Assembly: GCF_034932365.1 (NCBI RefSeq)
Contig: NZ_JAYGHR010000082.1
Location: forward strand, 1 to 64,000
From: Capilliphycus robustus
GTDB lineage: Bacteria > Cyanobacteriota > Cyanobacteriia > Cyanobacteriales > Microcoleaceae
Direction of reading: 5' to 3'
DNA: 64,000 nucleotides
Shown: positions 17,809-27,640 of the stretch, piece after piece
Numbering within the stretch: position 1 is the first letter of the stretch
Layout: every line of letters starts with the position of its first letter
Made by a program: the position numbers and the translations under genes
The notes under the pieces: model-generated
What the model was told of the DNA's origin: nothing
The model's input: the letters and a program-made list of their open reading frames with translations, nothing else
Database searches by the model: none

Positions 17809-18798
17809 CTAATCCGTAGACTGATAGGTTGTACCATCAGGTAGGGTGACATTTTGCATGATATTGTTATGTAATTCAGCACGACTCCAATTTGCCCCTT
17901 TAAAGTTTGCTCCACTCATATCAAGATAAGTTAAACAAGCGAATTCTAACTTAGCATTGATCAGAGTTGCTTCTACCAAACAGGCTTTCTCTAAGTTGCT
18001 GACTCTCAAATTAGCCCCTCGAAGATTGGCTTGGTTTAAATTAGCAGAATTTAGATTAGCTTGGCTCAAGTTAGTATTCGTCAAGTTGGCTTTACGGAGA
18101 ATAGCTTGCTGAAGTTGAGCGTATTGAAAATCAGCATTTTCACAGCTTGTATTCTCTAGAATAGCAGAATTAAGTTCGGCTTTTCGGAGATTTGCATTTT
18201 TTAAACTTGCATCGGTTAAATCACTAACAATTCTCGATTTTGATGGATTTTCTTTATCTAAATAGGGATTAAAATTAGCTTCCTTGAGGTTCGCTCCATC
18301 AAGATTAGCCGCTTTTAAAGAAACGCCTTGCAAATTGGCTTGAGCCAAGTTAGCATTTTTCAAATTAGCCTGATCAAGTTGAGTGAGTTGAGAAGAAAAA
18401 CATCCCAGATTTGTAGATTTTAGATCCGCATTTTCTAAGTTCGCTTGAGTTAAGTTACTCCCGGTGAGTATTGCGAAACTTAAATCGGCTCCTCGCAAAT
18501 CACTTCCACTTAAATTAGCATTTTTTAGGTTTGCTTTTTTGAGGTTAGCATTTCTAAAATTGGCATTAACGAGGTTGGCTCCTTGAAGATTTGCTTCTTC
18601 TAAATCTGCTCCCGCTAAATTGGCTCCAGCGAGATCAGCTTGCTGTAAGTTTGCTTTTGGAAGGCTACTATTTTCACCCCGTTTCGTCTTTAATATCTGA
18701 CGAATGGGATCAAGAATTTCGAGGTTCTGATTTTCGGGTGTTTCAGGTTTTAAGTTGAATGAAGGTGGAAAGTTAGGTTCCGAAAGACAAGCGTTCAT
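17809..18798 (-). CDS. Pentapeptide-repeat protein
   Basis: About 329 residues. From residue 55 on, nearly the whole sequence consists of A(D/N)LxxAN-type pentapeptides, which fold as a right-handed quadrilateral beta-helix. One loop (FNPYLDKENPSKSRI) interrupts the helix in the middle. The role of these proteins in cyanobacteria is mostly unknown; some mimic DNA. The ATG at 18798 is preferred over a GTG at 18807. The nucleotidyltransferase gene follows 22 bp downstream, so they may form an operon. Confidence 0.9.
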   Translation of the reverse strand: MNACLSEPNFPPSFNLKPETPENQNLEILDPIRQILKTKRGENSSLPKANLQQADLAGANLAGADLEEANLQGANLVNANFRNANLKKANLKNANLSGSDLRGADLSFAILTGSNLTQANLENADLKSTNLGCFSSQLTQLDQANLKNANLAQANLQGVSLKAANLDGANLKEANFNPYLDKENPSKSRIVSDLTDASLKNANLRKAELNSAILENTSCENADFQYAQLQQAILRKANLTNTNLSQANLNSANLNQANLRGANLRVSNLEKACLVEATLINAKLEFACLTYLDMSGANFKGANWSRAELHNNIMQNVTLPDGTTYQSTD

Positions 18799-18916
18799 TA
18801 TGCACACCTGGGGTAGAGTTGAGAAGGCACAGTCTCAAAATGGGACTATTAGCCTTCTACTTGTATATATCTCCCAAGTTGAACCTCTTATGCAGACGGA
18901 ACCCGTTTTTTGATGA

Positions 18917-20299
18917 TTATTCAGGATTAAACCCAAATGGGGGTAAGGTTTCTTGAATTTCTGAACCGAGGCTAACGGTAACGATGAATTTTTCCTCTAA
19001 ACTTCCAATAACCGCCGTGAAAATATAGGGATAATCATCGTCTGGATTTAAGTTTTGTTCCACTAAAATCTGCGTCTCATCACTGACTCGTAACTGAACT
19101 TGATTGGGTAAACTCATCCGAGAAGGTGTTCCTAAAATCAGCAATAATTTCCATTCTCGAACCGTATTAGAGTCTAATTCCCAAGTTAAAGCATACAACC
19201 GCAAAGCTGTTTCTGCTAGTTGTAAATCCCGATAAGCACCTTTCGCTTGAGTCGGAATTTCTATGTCTTGTTTTTGAAGTTCCTGCACAATCTCTTCAAA
19301 TTCTTCGGAAGCAAATCTCAAACTCCGCATGGCGGTGGCTGGTGATAATTCAGGAACAAGAACCCAGGATAATTCACTGGCAAAATGATCTAACTCATCT
19401 CGTAACCAACGCCCCAGATTCATGGCGGGTTCAGTTAATAATGTCAGGAGATCAGAGAGGTAATTATTTTGCGTTTTAACCAATTCTGATGAACTTGTTT
19501 CAGCTTCTAAATTCGTTAAATTTTGAACTTGATAAACCCATCGTAAAAGCTGAGGATTGGTGAGTATTGCTATTCCTTGTTCCCAGGTTAATAGATTCCA
19601 AAGTTGAGAGGTTGACTGTCCGTTTTCTGCTTGAAGTTGGGGTAAAATAGCTTGTAATTCTGCTTTTTGAGCGGAGAGTGAATTCTGACGATTAACCGCT
19701 TTAGGTAACGCAATGGCTGCGGGTTCTAAACAACGGAAATAGAGGAGTAACTGATCGGTTTCTTGTTCAAACCATTGCAGGGGAATTTGATATGTCCAGT
19801 CTAAATCAGGTTGTAAATTAACGTTAGCTTTGGCTGCGATTAAATCGGGATAGGAAATAAAGCCAGAAATACTAACCGTTTCCAGTTCTTCTTGAACTTC
19901 GACTAATACATAAAATTGAGCCGCATACTCAGGTAAGTCTAAAACAGCTTGAGGAACAGTAACGACTTCATCAAACAAGCTACCGACTGTAATCAGACAC
20001 ACCTTAAATTGATTAACTTTTAAATGACAAACCGCTTCAATGCTATTACTAATTTCAGGATTAAAAACCGAACATTTTTCTCGATTAACTGTAAAATCTT
20101 CGCCTCGTTCTTCTAACCAATTCTCAAACCCAAACAAAGCCAAAGCGTTTAAATAAGTAAACCATTTTCGAGATTCATTCTGAATAGCATTACTGAGGTT
20201 GATCGCTTGATTGATTTGATCGTTTGATAATGTAACCGATTCGGGAGAGAAGGTTTCAAAGCCGAATTCTAGTTCTGATAGTAGAGATGAGTTATTCAT
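18917..20299 (-). CDS. DUF1822-family protein
   Basis: 460 residues with the DUF1822 N-terminal pattern (RKWFTYLNALALFGFENWL) and the C-terminal WELDSNTVREWKLLLILGTP block. The family is restricted to cyanobacteria as far as I know and is commonly found beside sigma-factor-like genes, as it is here. It is predicted soluble and its function is unknown. The sigma-70-like gene lies about 100 bp upstream on the same strand. Confidence 0.85.
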   Translation of the reverse strand: MNNSSLLSELEFGFETFSPESVTLSNDQINQAINLSNAIQNESRKWFTYLNALALFGFENWLEERGEDFTVNREKCSVFNPEISNSIEAVCHLKVNQFKVCLITVGSLFDEVVTVPQAVLDLPEYAAQFYVLVEVQEELETVSISGFISYPDLIAAKANVNLQPDLDWTYQIPLQWFEQETDQLLLYFRCLEPAAIALPKAVNRQNSLSAQKAELQAILPQLQAENGQSTSQLWNLLTWEQGIAILTNPQLLRWVYQVQNLTNLEAETSSSELVKTQNNYLSDLLTLLTEPAMNLGRWLRDELDHFASELSWVLVPELSPATAMRSLRFASEEFEEIVQELQKQDIEIPTQAKGAYRDLQLAETALRLYALTWELDSNTVREWKLLLILGTPSRMSLPNQVQLRVSDETQILVEQNLNPDDDYPYIFTAVIGSLEEKFIVTVSLGSEIQETLPPFGFNPE

Positions 20300-20405
20300 T
20301 TTGGTTTCTCCTGATTACTTGAATTAACTGTTTGAGTTGATCTGATGTACCGCCCAGTGTTATTGTAATACAATTAAATAGCATAGAGTTATAAGGTGAA
20401 TTCCT

Positions 20406-21803
20406 TTAACAGTTAAACTGACAATCGAGCTGCTTACAAAGTCGCTGAGAAAACAGACTTTTTGTGGAATTATCTTGAGAATTATGAGATTCTGATTCGG
20501 CTTCTTGAATAATCTGATTAATCTGTTCATCGAGTGCTTCTTCAACTTTTTTATCTAGATTTTTCAAACGTTGAGTATCAGTATAGTTTTTAGCAAACTC
20601 AAGAATGCGATCGCGTAACTGAATTAATAATTGTTGTCTAACATCGGCTCTAAACTCCTTTAAGTTTAACAAACGAGTGACCTGATATTGGGCTTTCAGT
20701 CCGAGTTTTTTGGCAATTTCTCCCATCGACTCTCCTCGACAATGAAATAGACTCAACGCTTTTAAAAATTGTTCTGACTTTTCCTGACTTTTCCGCTTAA
20801 ATTGCTTGCATCTTTGCTCAGTCACCTGTACAATTGTTGCATCTAAACAGGACATCAACTGCTGACGGTACTGCTCTAAAAACTCCTCTTGATTGTCATC
20901 TTTTTCGGTCGGCTTTATGTCAATCAATTGATCTATCTTTTCATCAAGTTCTATCGGCTTAATCGGGAATTGACCCCCTCGAACATAAATCCGATAATCT
21001 CTTAATTGAGTTGCAATTTCTTGGAGGCTTTGAGCGACAATCTTCGCGGAAATCGAGAGATTCAATTGAGTTTTTAGGAAGTCAGCCATTTGTTCATATT
21101 GTTCAGAAGTTGGAGGTTGACATAGCCTTTTAAATCCAGTTTGGCGTTGTTGAAGCCGTTGACTGCGATAGACACTGTGATAACTTGATAAAATGTGACT
21201 ACTGCGTTGAACTTCTAAAGGAGTCAATTGATAAACCTCAGACAAAATTCGTTCAAGTTGTTTGGGTCGAGTATCGTTCAAAATCGCCCAATTACTGATC
21301 ATATAAATTCCCCGTTCCAGCAAAAATGCGTTCAATTCTGGATGGAATTTAACTCGTCGATTGGTCCAGGTGGCTAAACTACTTTGTTGGGGGTCAAAAC
21401 TTTCGAGAATTTGTCGGGCTAAGGACTGATAAGCTGTGTTTTTGCGGTTTATTTCTCCGGCTTCATCGAGAACCAAAGGCAGCAAATCACTACAACTAAC
21501 GCCGTATTCATCCCTATATTTGGCTTCGAGGTTCAAGCAGACTTGCTCGATTTGCCAAGAAATATAACACAAAAGACAGAGTTGAGCATTGATTGAATTC
21601 AAATTGGGATGAGGAAGCGTTTCGGGTTCCCGATACCATTGAGTCAATTTTTGCTGAATTTCAACATCTGAGATGTCTGTGCGAGTCGCCCACTCTGGAA
21701 ATACTGACTGAAAAAATGACTTAGCCGAGGGGATTTCAGAGATTTTTCTCTGTCCCGAACTTTCGAGTTTGACTAATTTCCAGTATTTTGACGCAGTAGC
21801 CAT
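20406..21803 (-). CDS. Sigma-70-like protein, cyanobacterial DUF1822-associated type
   Basis: 465 residues, mostly helical. The best clue is a helix-turn-helix of the sigma region-4 type near residues 355-385: FHCRGESMGEIAKKLGLKAQ. The upstream helical region is long and diverged, so a full set of sigma regions cannot be assigned. The neighbourhood (DUF1822 next door) agrees with cyanobacterial sigma-like/DUF1822 pairs. It could redirect RNA polymerase to the local genes, but that is inference. Its C-terminus is rich in Ser and Cys. Confidence 0.65.
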   Translation of the reverse strand: MATASKYWKLVKLESSGQRKISEIPSAKSFFQSVFPEWATRTDISDVEIQQKLTQWYREPETLPHPNLNSINAQLCLLCYISWQIEQVCLNLEAKYRDEYGVSCSDLLPLVLDEAGEINRKNTAYQSLARQILESFDPQQSSLATWTNRRVKFHPELNAFLLERGIYMISNWAILNDTRPKQLERILSEVYQLTPLEVQRSSHILSSYHSVYRSQRLQQRQTGFKRLCQPPTSEQYEQMADFLKTQLNLSISAKIVAQSLQEIATQLRDYRIYVRGGQFPIKPIELDEKIDQLIDIKPTEKDDNQEEFLEQYRQQLMSCLDATIVQVTEQRCKQFKRKSQEKSEQFLKALSLFHCRGESMGEIAKKLGLKAQYQVTRLLNLKEFRADVRQQLLIQLRDRILEFAKNYTDTQRLKNLDKKVEEALDEQINQIIQEAESESHNSQDNSTKSLFSQRLCKQLDCQFNC

Positions 21804-21979
21804 TGAGATTCAAGTTTTAGTTGGCGATAGTGAACGATCAACAGACTCATTCCTTGATCAATTATTTCATCTGCTTTGCTTTGTGAGTGTTGTACTGGGG
21901 TATTCCCCTCTACTAATACCTATTTCTAGGCACACTCAGCCTATGCACTCTGCCTCAGAGTTTAACAAGCTGATCGGAT

Positions 21980-23731
21980 TTAGGCAATCAAAACATCAGG
22001 ATTCGCCGTCTGTGTCAATATTTGCTCGACTTCCCCAACCGTTAAATTGGGGTTCGCACTCAGCATCAACGCCGCTACACCCGCCACATGAGGTGCAGCC
22101 ATCGAAGTTCCATCTGCCAGGCTATAACTGTTGTAAGGTATCGTAGAATAGACCTCTACACCAGGAGCCACAACGTAATCGAGCGGTATCCACCCTGCCT
22201 GATTAGAGAAATCTGCAAACTGATTGTTAATATTAGAAGCGCCTACTGCAATTCCCCAGTCTGTTGCGTACCCTGCCGGGTATTTAGGGGAAAACCAATA
22301 ATCGTTTCCAGCCGATGATACCACAACAACTCCATTCTCTGTTGCAAACTGAACGGCTTGTTGGAGTGGTGTCAAGTCATTGTAATAATCATAATAACCC
22401 AGACTCATATTAATCACGTCTGCACCGTTATTCACCGCATAGTAAATCCCAGAGGCAATACTATCAATTCCAAGCTGATCAACAGTCATTGTTACTCGTA
22501 TCGGCATAATTTGAGCATTCGGAGCAACTCCAGTCATGCCAAATTCATTGGCTTCAGCAGCAACAATTCCAGCGACATGAGTCCCGTGACCATCAAAGTC
22601 CATCGGAAAGCCATTATTGTTCAAAAAATCCCAACCGATGATATCATCTGTATAACCATTGCGATCATCATCAAGACCATTACCCGGAATTTCATCAATA
22701 TTTTGCCAGATTCTACTATCAAGATCGGGGTGAGTGTAGTCAACGCCTGTATCAAGCACCGCTACAACAACGCCTTCACCTGTAAAACCTTGAGTCCAAA
22801 CTTCAGGAACGTTAGTGGCGTTGAGTTCCCAAGGATAATTCGTATCGAGAACATCTGCAAAGGGAACAGGAGAACCAATTCCCCGACTAACCGCAGCAGC
22901 AGCATTAACTAAACCATAGCCATCGACTGAATTAAAACCGGGGACTGGCTCAGTTGTAGAGAGAGTCAGAGTATAGGGCGTATCACCACTGTATTGTTGA
23001 ACGTTAACATAGTAGGTTCCGGGCGGTAAATTTGCTGAAATATTCTCGGGGAGGCTACCGCTTTGAATAAAAGAGTTAATCACCTCACCATAATCAACAA
23101 TACCATTACTGTTGTAATCGGCAATCAGTTTTAAATCAGCATCAGCGATTAAACCATCCAAAGAAAGCGTCAGATCTTTAGGACTGTTGAGTTGAAGGCG
23201 ATAATAGTCATCTAGATCAAACGTTCCGACTGAATCATTAATGATTTGAGTTCCTTCTAATACACCCAAATCTTGAGCCGTTATTAAACTATCATTAGAA
23301 ATTAGTGGCGTGTCGGGAAATATAAGTTCATTGCTCAGGCTGGAACTGATCGATGATAATTGTTCACCTGTGAGTAAATCAACGCTGGGGTGAGTTTGTG
23401 GGTAGTCGGAGCGATGATCGCCCAAAAACTCAGGAATAATAACAGGTTCAAGGCTTTCTAGAGTGGGGAATTGAGACATTGAGGAAACAAAGCCATCAAG
23501 GTTCTCAGCGCCCGTGATGTCATAGAGATACAATCCTGAAAAATCTGTTTGAGAGTCAAACATCTTAGTAAGCGTTTCCAACCGCCATAAACTTCTATCT
23601 GTTCTTATCTCTGGCGGTGGGGAACTTATGCAAAGCTGTTGGTTAATATTAAAATCAACGCCAAGATCCTGCTGATAAGGATTTAAAATACTGTCGATAG
23701 AGTTCACAGCTAACGGTTGCTTGATCACCAT
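21980..23731 (-). CDS. Subtilase (S8) with a preceding PPC domain
   Basis: 583 residues. A leading region of about 145 residues has no known domain and no Sec signal. A PPC-type beta domain (about 150-260) follows, then the S8 domain (about 300-583) with Asp327 (VLDTG), His382 (GHGTH), Asn476 (SAGND) and Ser543 (GTSMAAP), so the protease should be active. The start overlaps the upstream ATPase gene by 77 bp; an internal ATG at 23563 is possible but the upstream residues look coding. Translational coupling suggests that ATPase and protease work together. Confidence 0.9.
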   Translation of the reverse strand: MVIKQPLAVNSIDSILNPYQQDLGVDFNINQQLCISSPPPEIRTDRSLWRLETLTKMFDSQTDFSGLYLYDITGAENLDGFVSSMSQFPTLESLEPVIIPEFLGDHRSDYPQTHPSVDLLTGEQLSSISSSLSNELIFPDTPLISNDSLITAQDLGVLEGTQIINDSVGTFDLDDYYRLQLNSPKDLTLSLDGLIADADLKLIADYNSNGIVDYGEVINSFIQSGSLPENISANLPPGTYYVNVQQYSGDTPYTLTLSTTEPVPGFNSVDGYGLVNAAAAVSRGIGSPVPFADVLDTNYPWELNATNVPEVWTQGFTGEGVVVAVLDTGVDYTHPDLDSRIWQNIDEIPGNGLDDDRNGYTDDIIGWDFLNNNGFPMDFDGHGTHVAGIVAAEANEFGMTGVAPNAQIMPIRVTMTVDQLGIDSIASGIYYAVNNGADVINMSLGYYDYYNDLTPLQQAVQFATENGVVVVSSAGNDYWFSPKYPAGYATDWGIAVGASNINNQFADFSNQAGWIPLDYVVAPGVEVYSTIPYNSYSLADGTSMAAPHVAGVAALMLSANPNLTVGEVEQILTQTANPDVLIA

Positions 23732-25001
23732 CTAGATGAACTAGCCCCATACTCTTCAGTTTAAAGGCTTGTACTTGATCGAGTTGAATGGGAGTTTGGG
23801 CGGTGAGAACTTTTTGATAGGCGATCGCTAAATCAGGATGTTGTTGAATACACCAGGCTTGACTATGCAGATGATGGTGATAAATTCCTGTATCATGGGT
23901 TGCCGTTTCTAGTAATGTTTGGACATCGATTTGACAACGGACACTTTGATAGAAAGCCAGTCTGACGAGATAAGGAAATCCCCCCAGCAGATCCATCAAT
24001 TGCGACAAAACTGAAGCCGATAGATGGAGTCGATGACGCAGAGCCAGATCTAGCACTTGTTCGCTGTTAAAAGGCGGTAACTCAACGGAGTAGTAACCGA
24101 TGTTAAAGGGAGATTTATTCAGTTCGAGAGGAATATAGACTTCTCTTGAGTTTATCAGAAGTAAACGCAGTTTTTGCCACTCATTAATATCTCGGGTTTC
24201 TTCATGCCATGAGCGCAATAGCGCAAATACATCTCGGGTGAGTGAGGGATAATCAAAAAGTTGATTGACTTCATCGATAGCCAGGATGATCGGACTGTTG
24301 ATTTTTTGGAGCAAATAACCCTGAAAATAGAGGGTACAACTGACTAATGCTCCCATGTCTTCATCCCAATATTCATCAAGTTGTGGATCTAATTCTAGTT
24401 GTCGGGCGGTGTTAGCGCACAACCAGCGCAAAAACTTTTCGGTTGAGGTGAAGACTTTGCTTTCTGCTTGGTTTAGACTGAGCTGTACAGTTTTACATCC
24501 TTCTCCTCTTGCTTTAGCAAGCATTCTCACCATTAGCGAGGTTTTACCCATTTTGCGAGGTGCTTTGATGACGGTTAGGGAGCGAGGCTTGTGAATTTCT
24601 TGATAACAGCTAGATTCAATTGGCGATCGCTCGATGTAAAATTCAGAAGCGAGGGGAACTTGTCCTTCGGGAGATTCTACTTTTAGCGCATCCGAGATTT
24701 CTACAAACTTTTTCCCATTAATACTTCCTGAATTGAGCAGTTGTTTTTCGAGTAAAAGGCGACAGTTGATTTTATTGACCTTTTCACCGATAACTTCTGA
24801 CAGCAGATGCCATAACTTGGGAGCGGCTCCATTTTTGAGGTAGCTTGGAGAATAACCATTTTCCACCGCTATTTGATCGTAGGTCTTTTTGATATCCTGC
24901 AACGATTCCGTTAGGATAGTTTTGTGGATATAGCTCAAAGAACTCCCTGTCCGAATACTTACCAAGGTATCGGCTAGTTCTACAATTTCCTTAACACCCA
25001 T
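23655..25001 (-). CDS. AAA-35 ATPase with N-terminal VMAP-type HTH
   Basis: 448 residues. Residues 1-88 match the helix-turn-helix of vWA-MoxR-associated proteins (LADTLVSIRTG, YDQIAVENGYSPSYLKN, LWHLLSEVIGEKV). The remainder is an AAA-35 NTPase domain with Walker A APRKMGKTS (147-155) and Walker B IILAIDEVNQ (Asp243, Glu244). Proteins with this head usually act as NTP-controlled switches in conflict or cell-death systems, often fused to an effector. Here the likely effector, a subtilase, is encoded by the next, overlapping gene. This split layout is inferred to be a functional unit. Confidence 0.85.
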   Translation of the reverse strand: MGVKEIVELADTLVSIRTGSSLSYIHKTILTESLQDIKKTYDQIAVENGYSPSYLKNGAAPKLWHLLSEVIGEKVNKINCRLLLEKQLLNSGSINGKKFVEISDALKVESPEGQVPLASEFYIERSPIESSCYQEIHKPRSLTVIKAPRKMGKTSLMVRMLAKARGEGCKTVQLSLNQAESKVFTSTEKFLRWLCANTARQLELDPQLDEYWDEDMGALVSCTLYFQGYLLQKINSPIILAIDEVNQLFDYPSLTRDVFALLRSWHEETRDINEWQKLRLLLINSREVYIPLELNKSPFNIGYYSVELPPFNSEQVLDLALRHRLHLSASVLSQLMDLLGGFPYLVRLAFYQSVRCQIDVQTLLETATHDTGIYHHHLHSQAWCIQQHPDLAIAYQKVLTAQTPIQLDQVQAFKLKSMGLVHLDGDQATVSCELYRQYFKSLSAGSWR

Positions 25002-25921
25002 TCCCCAGAATAAACTCTATGGTTTTCTTATTCACCCAGTATAGCCGCATCCTCTAGATATTTTAATTTTTGGCTACCATAATCTGAATATACTCAATCT
25101 TATACGGGACGACTCAGGTGATCGTTATAGATCGCAATTTTGTTGAACAGGGTTTTGTTGTTACTGCACTTTTATTATCGGTGATTGGGAGATCCTATAG
25201 CATTTAATAGAAAGAATTAGGTATTTTCATCCATGTTTTCCAGCTTGATCAAAGTCTTTGATCTATTAGGATTCCTTGGAAATAGAGCAGTTGACGCTTT
25301 TCTCAGTCCTTAAGTTTTATTGCTGAAGATGGATTGATGCTCAAAATCTCAAGTGTTAATGGAGGTTATGAACTCTAAGTTCGAGCTTTTCTCACCAGTA
25401 GATTGTGTAGGGTTTTAAAAGTTAAGCTGATGATTTTCAGAAATGGAACTGGCGGCGTGAAAATTATCACCTTAGCCAGTTCACCTCAACAAAACCAGTC
25501 ACCCTACCAATATGACAAGAGCAACATCCATCGACAATACATAAAGTTAGTCTTTTGCTCAATTTCATAAGATAACATTATCAAATCACATCCAATGCCG
25601 TTTGTAGATCCGATATTAAAACATCCTAAAATCTACTCGGGAAGTCACTTCTAGCACTTGAGGCTAATCGTTCAACTCCAGTGAATGGGATCTAAGCGAA
25701 ATCTCTTTTCCCTCCGCTTTACCTACTGTTGCTGCAAAAATATTTTGAAAATCAAATTTCCTTTGCTCAGGAATTAATATACATAGATTCTGCAATTTGT
25801 CAACATCCAAAGTTAGTTATTTTCAGAGCCGATGTTGGGATAAAGCTGAATCTGTATCGAATTTGATAGTTGAGGGAAAGAACAAATTGTAGAGTACAAA
25901 TAAATGCCAGGAGTTGGAATT
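25002..25921. other. Gene-poor interval
   Basis: About 920 bp between the divergent ATPase and ArsC-like genes. It is AT-rich and lacks ORFs with coding character. I found no tRNA, terminator or IS end. Promoters of both flanking genes must lie here. Confidence 0.5.
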
Positions 25922-26353
25922 ATGGCTAATGTTGTCTTCTATGAAAAACCGGGATGTAAAAATAATACGAAGCAAAAAGCCTTGCTACAAGCCGCCGGCC
26001 ACAATTTAGATGCTCGCAGCCTATTAACTGAGTCTTGGACTCCCGAAAAATTACGTCCTTTTTTCGGCGACTTACCTGTAACAGACTGGTTTAATCGCAG
26101 CGCACCTCGGATTAAATCCGGTGAAGTTGATCCAGGTCAAGTAGATGCAGAAACCGCCTTAAATTTAATGATAGCCGATCCTCTGTTAATTCGTCGTCCT
26201 TTAATTCAAGTGGGAGAGATTTATCGAGTCGGTTTTGATCAAGATAGTATTGCAGCTTGGATTGGTTTAAATCCTACCAGTTCTATTGCTGAAGACTTAG
26301 AAACTTGTCCCCGTTCTCACGCTGAAACGCCTTGTAAGACTTCCGCAGATTAA
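25922..26353 (+). CDS. ArsC/Spx-type protein (nitrogenase-associated type)
   Basis: 143 residues of thioredoxin fold: N-terminal VVFYEKPGCKNNTKQKALL with one cysteine followed by Thr in place of the CxxC, and WFNRSAPRIKSGEVDP and ADPLLIRRPLIQVG in the middle, as in the ArsC/Spx/MgsR family. It resembles the proteins labelled nitrogenase-associated in many genomes. An AGGAG at 25908-25912 places the start at 25922 rather than at the in-frame ATG at 25904. No nif genes are in the window, so a nitrogen-fixation role is not supported here. Confidence 0.82.
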   Translation: MANVVFYEKPGCKNNTKQKALLQAAGHNLDARSLLTESWTPEKLRPFFGDLPVTDWFNRSAPRIKSGEVDPGQVDAETALNLMIADPLLIRRPLIQVGEIYRVGFDQDSIAAWIGLNPTSSIAEDLETCPRSHAETPCKTSAD

Positions 26354-26383
26354 ATTTCAACTCGGTGAGATTGAGAATTTTTT

Positions 26384-26403
26384 GGGCGCTTTAGTTTGCG
26401 CCC
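26384..26403. terminator. Hairpin between convergent genes
   Basis: GGGCGC (26384-26389) and GCGCCC (26398-26403) form a perfect 6-bp stem with an 8-nt loop, placed exactly between two convergent stops. A T-run precedes it and only a weak one follows, so its strength on either strand is uncertain. Confidence 0.55.
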
Positions 26404-26429
26404 TCAATTATTTCAGACTGTTTCTGTTG

Positions 26430-26723
26430 CTATTTCCCACCATAATAAAACGCGATTTCTTTGGGTTTGAGCGGTTCAAACTTCGCATCAGCTAACATTT
26501 GATTGAGTTCTTCTTGGGGAATATGTTTCGCACCGATGCGGACAATACGCGATCGCATTGAATTCGATACACCACTGCGCTGTCGTCCAGCTTCTAAAGC
26601 CATCACTTTATTGTAGAGATCTAATTTATCTTGAGGAATGGGAGTTCCGTCTAAATCAATTCCCTCTGCGATCGCTTGATCGACTGCATCTGCGCCTTGG
26701 GTACTTGGAGTATCTGATTTCAT
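26430..26723 (-). CDS. Conserved cyanobacterial small protein
   Basis: 97 residues, soluble. The pattern IPQDKLDLYNKVMALEAGRQ with a C-terminal EIAFYYGGK looks like a conserved cyanobacterial family, which I cannot name. The ATG at 26723 (MKSDTPS) is preferred over an upstream one because an AGG-rich stretch precedes it. It is convergent with the ArsC-like gene. Confidence 0.72.
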   Translation of the reverse strand: MKSDTPSTQGADAVDQAIAEGIDLDGTPIPQDKLDLYNKVMALEAGRQRSGVSNSMRSRIVRIGAKHIPQEELNQMLADAKFEPLKPKEIAFYYGGK

Positions 26724-27151
26724 TTTAGGAGACCTATTCAAGAAAACTCAAGCTTGAGTCCGAATTTTACCAAGTTTATTTTATCAGACAAGTTCCCCAG
26801 TCAGATTAAAAGCCCACCTTGGGGGTGAGCTACGTGGAATATTACGCTCGGTATTGCTGGATTGTTTCTATACTAGCAGTCGAGTTTGCTGATCGTTCGT
26901 ATAAACATATACTGAGTCGTATTTTTTGGCTCTTTCGTTTAATTTTGATTCAAGTTCTTGATTGCCCCGTCTCGAATGAATAACGTAATGTTAATTAAAT
27001 CCATCCAAAGAAATAAGTCATTATCACTACTTTTTATCAAAAGAAATAAAAACTTAAATCTCTCAAAAAAATTAAGTCAATTCTCAGGTTAACTTAAGGT
27101 TAATGTATGATGATGTAATTAAAAGAAGTTAATCCTTTGAGGAAAAACACC
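26724..27151. other. Intergenic region between divergent genes
   Basis: About 430 bp between divergent genes. A weak hairpin-like block lies near 26810-26833 (AGCCCACC and GGGTGAGCT). A ribosome-binding sequence TTTGAGGAAAA directly precedes the next gene. Nothing else is recognised. Confidence 0.4.
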
Positions 27152-27433
27152 ATGAGAAAGTTAATCGGTTGTATTACATTGGCTTTTGTGGGATTGAACC
27201 TAAGTTTACCCGCCCAAGCTGTTCGAGTCACCCAACAAGATATCGTCTGTTATTTTAAGTACAAAAATGGTGATAATGCTTGGGTACTCGATAGCGCAGG
27301 AGCAACAACACTTGCAGGTGCTAGACGCTTTACTAGACAGATTCTTCAACGAGAGCAACGTTTAGCGGATGAAGCGGGAGAAGAACTGCAAGTGGTGTAT
27401 ACGGGCTGTCGTGATCCCTATGGTCACAATTAA
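27152..27433 (+). CDS. Small exported protein
   Basis: 93 residues with a clear Sec signal (MRKLIGCITLAFVGLNLSL, cleavage after PAQA) and a mature part of about 70 residues containing two cysteines (IVCYF, YTGCRD) likely to form a disulphide. Not recognised. The GAGGAAAA ribosome-binding site supports the ATG at 27152 over the in-frame TTG at 27137. Confidence 0.75.
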   Translation: MRKLIGCITLAFVGLNLSLPAQAVRVTQQDIVCYFKYKNGDNAWVLDSAGATTLAGARRFTRQILQREQRLADEAGEELQVVYTGCRDPYGHN

Positions 27434-27640
27434 CTACGACGATAAAAATATCATTGAGTGACGAATAAATTCTAGTTCAAACAGAGTCTAATAGAATGAT
27501 GTCGTCACTAGCTGTAAGTTTTTGCTGAAAAAAATTAACTTCAATTTGGCGATCGCTTCACAAATGACACCTGCCAGATTACAATTAACACAAGGGACAA
27601 ATAAGATTCAGATTAAAATCGCTAAAATTTAGGATGGAAC

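Noticed and set aside
25922..26353. Sign of a nitrogen-fixation cluster
   Set aside because: The ArsC-like family is sometimes near nif genes, but none are in this window.
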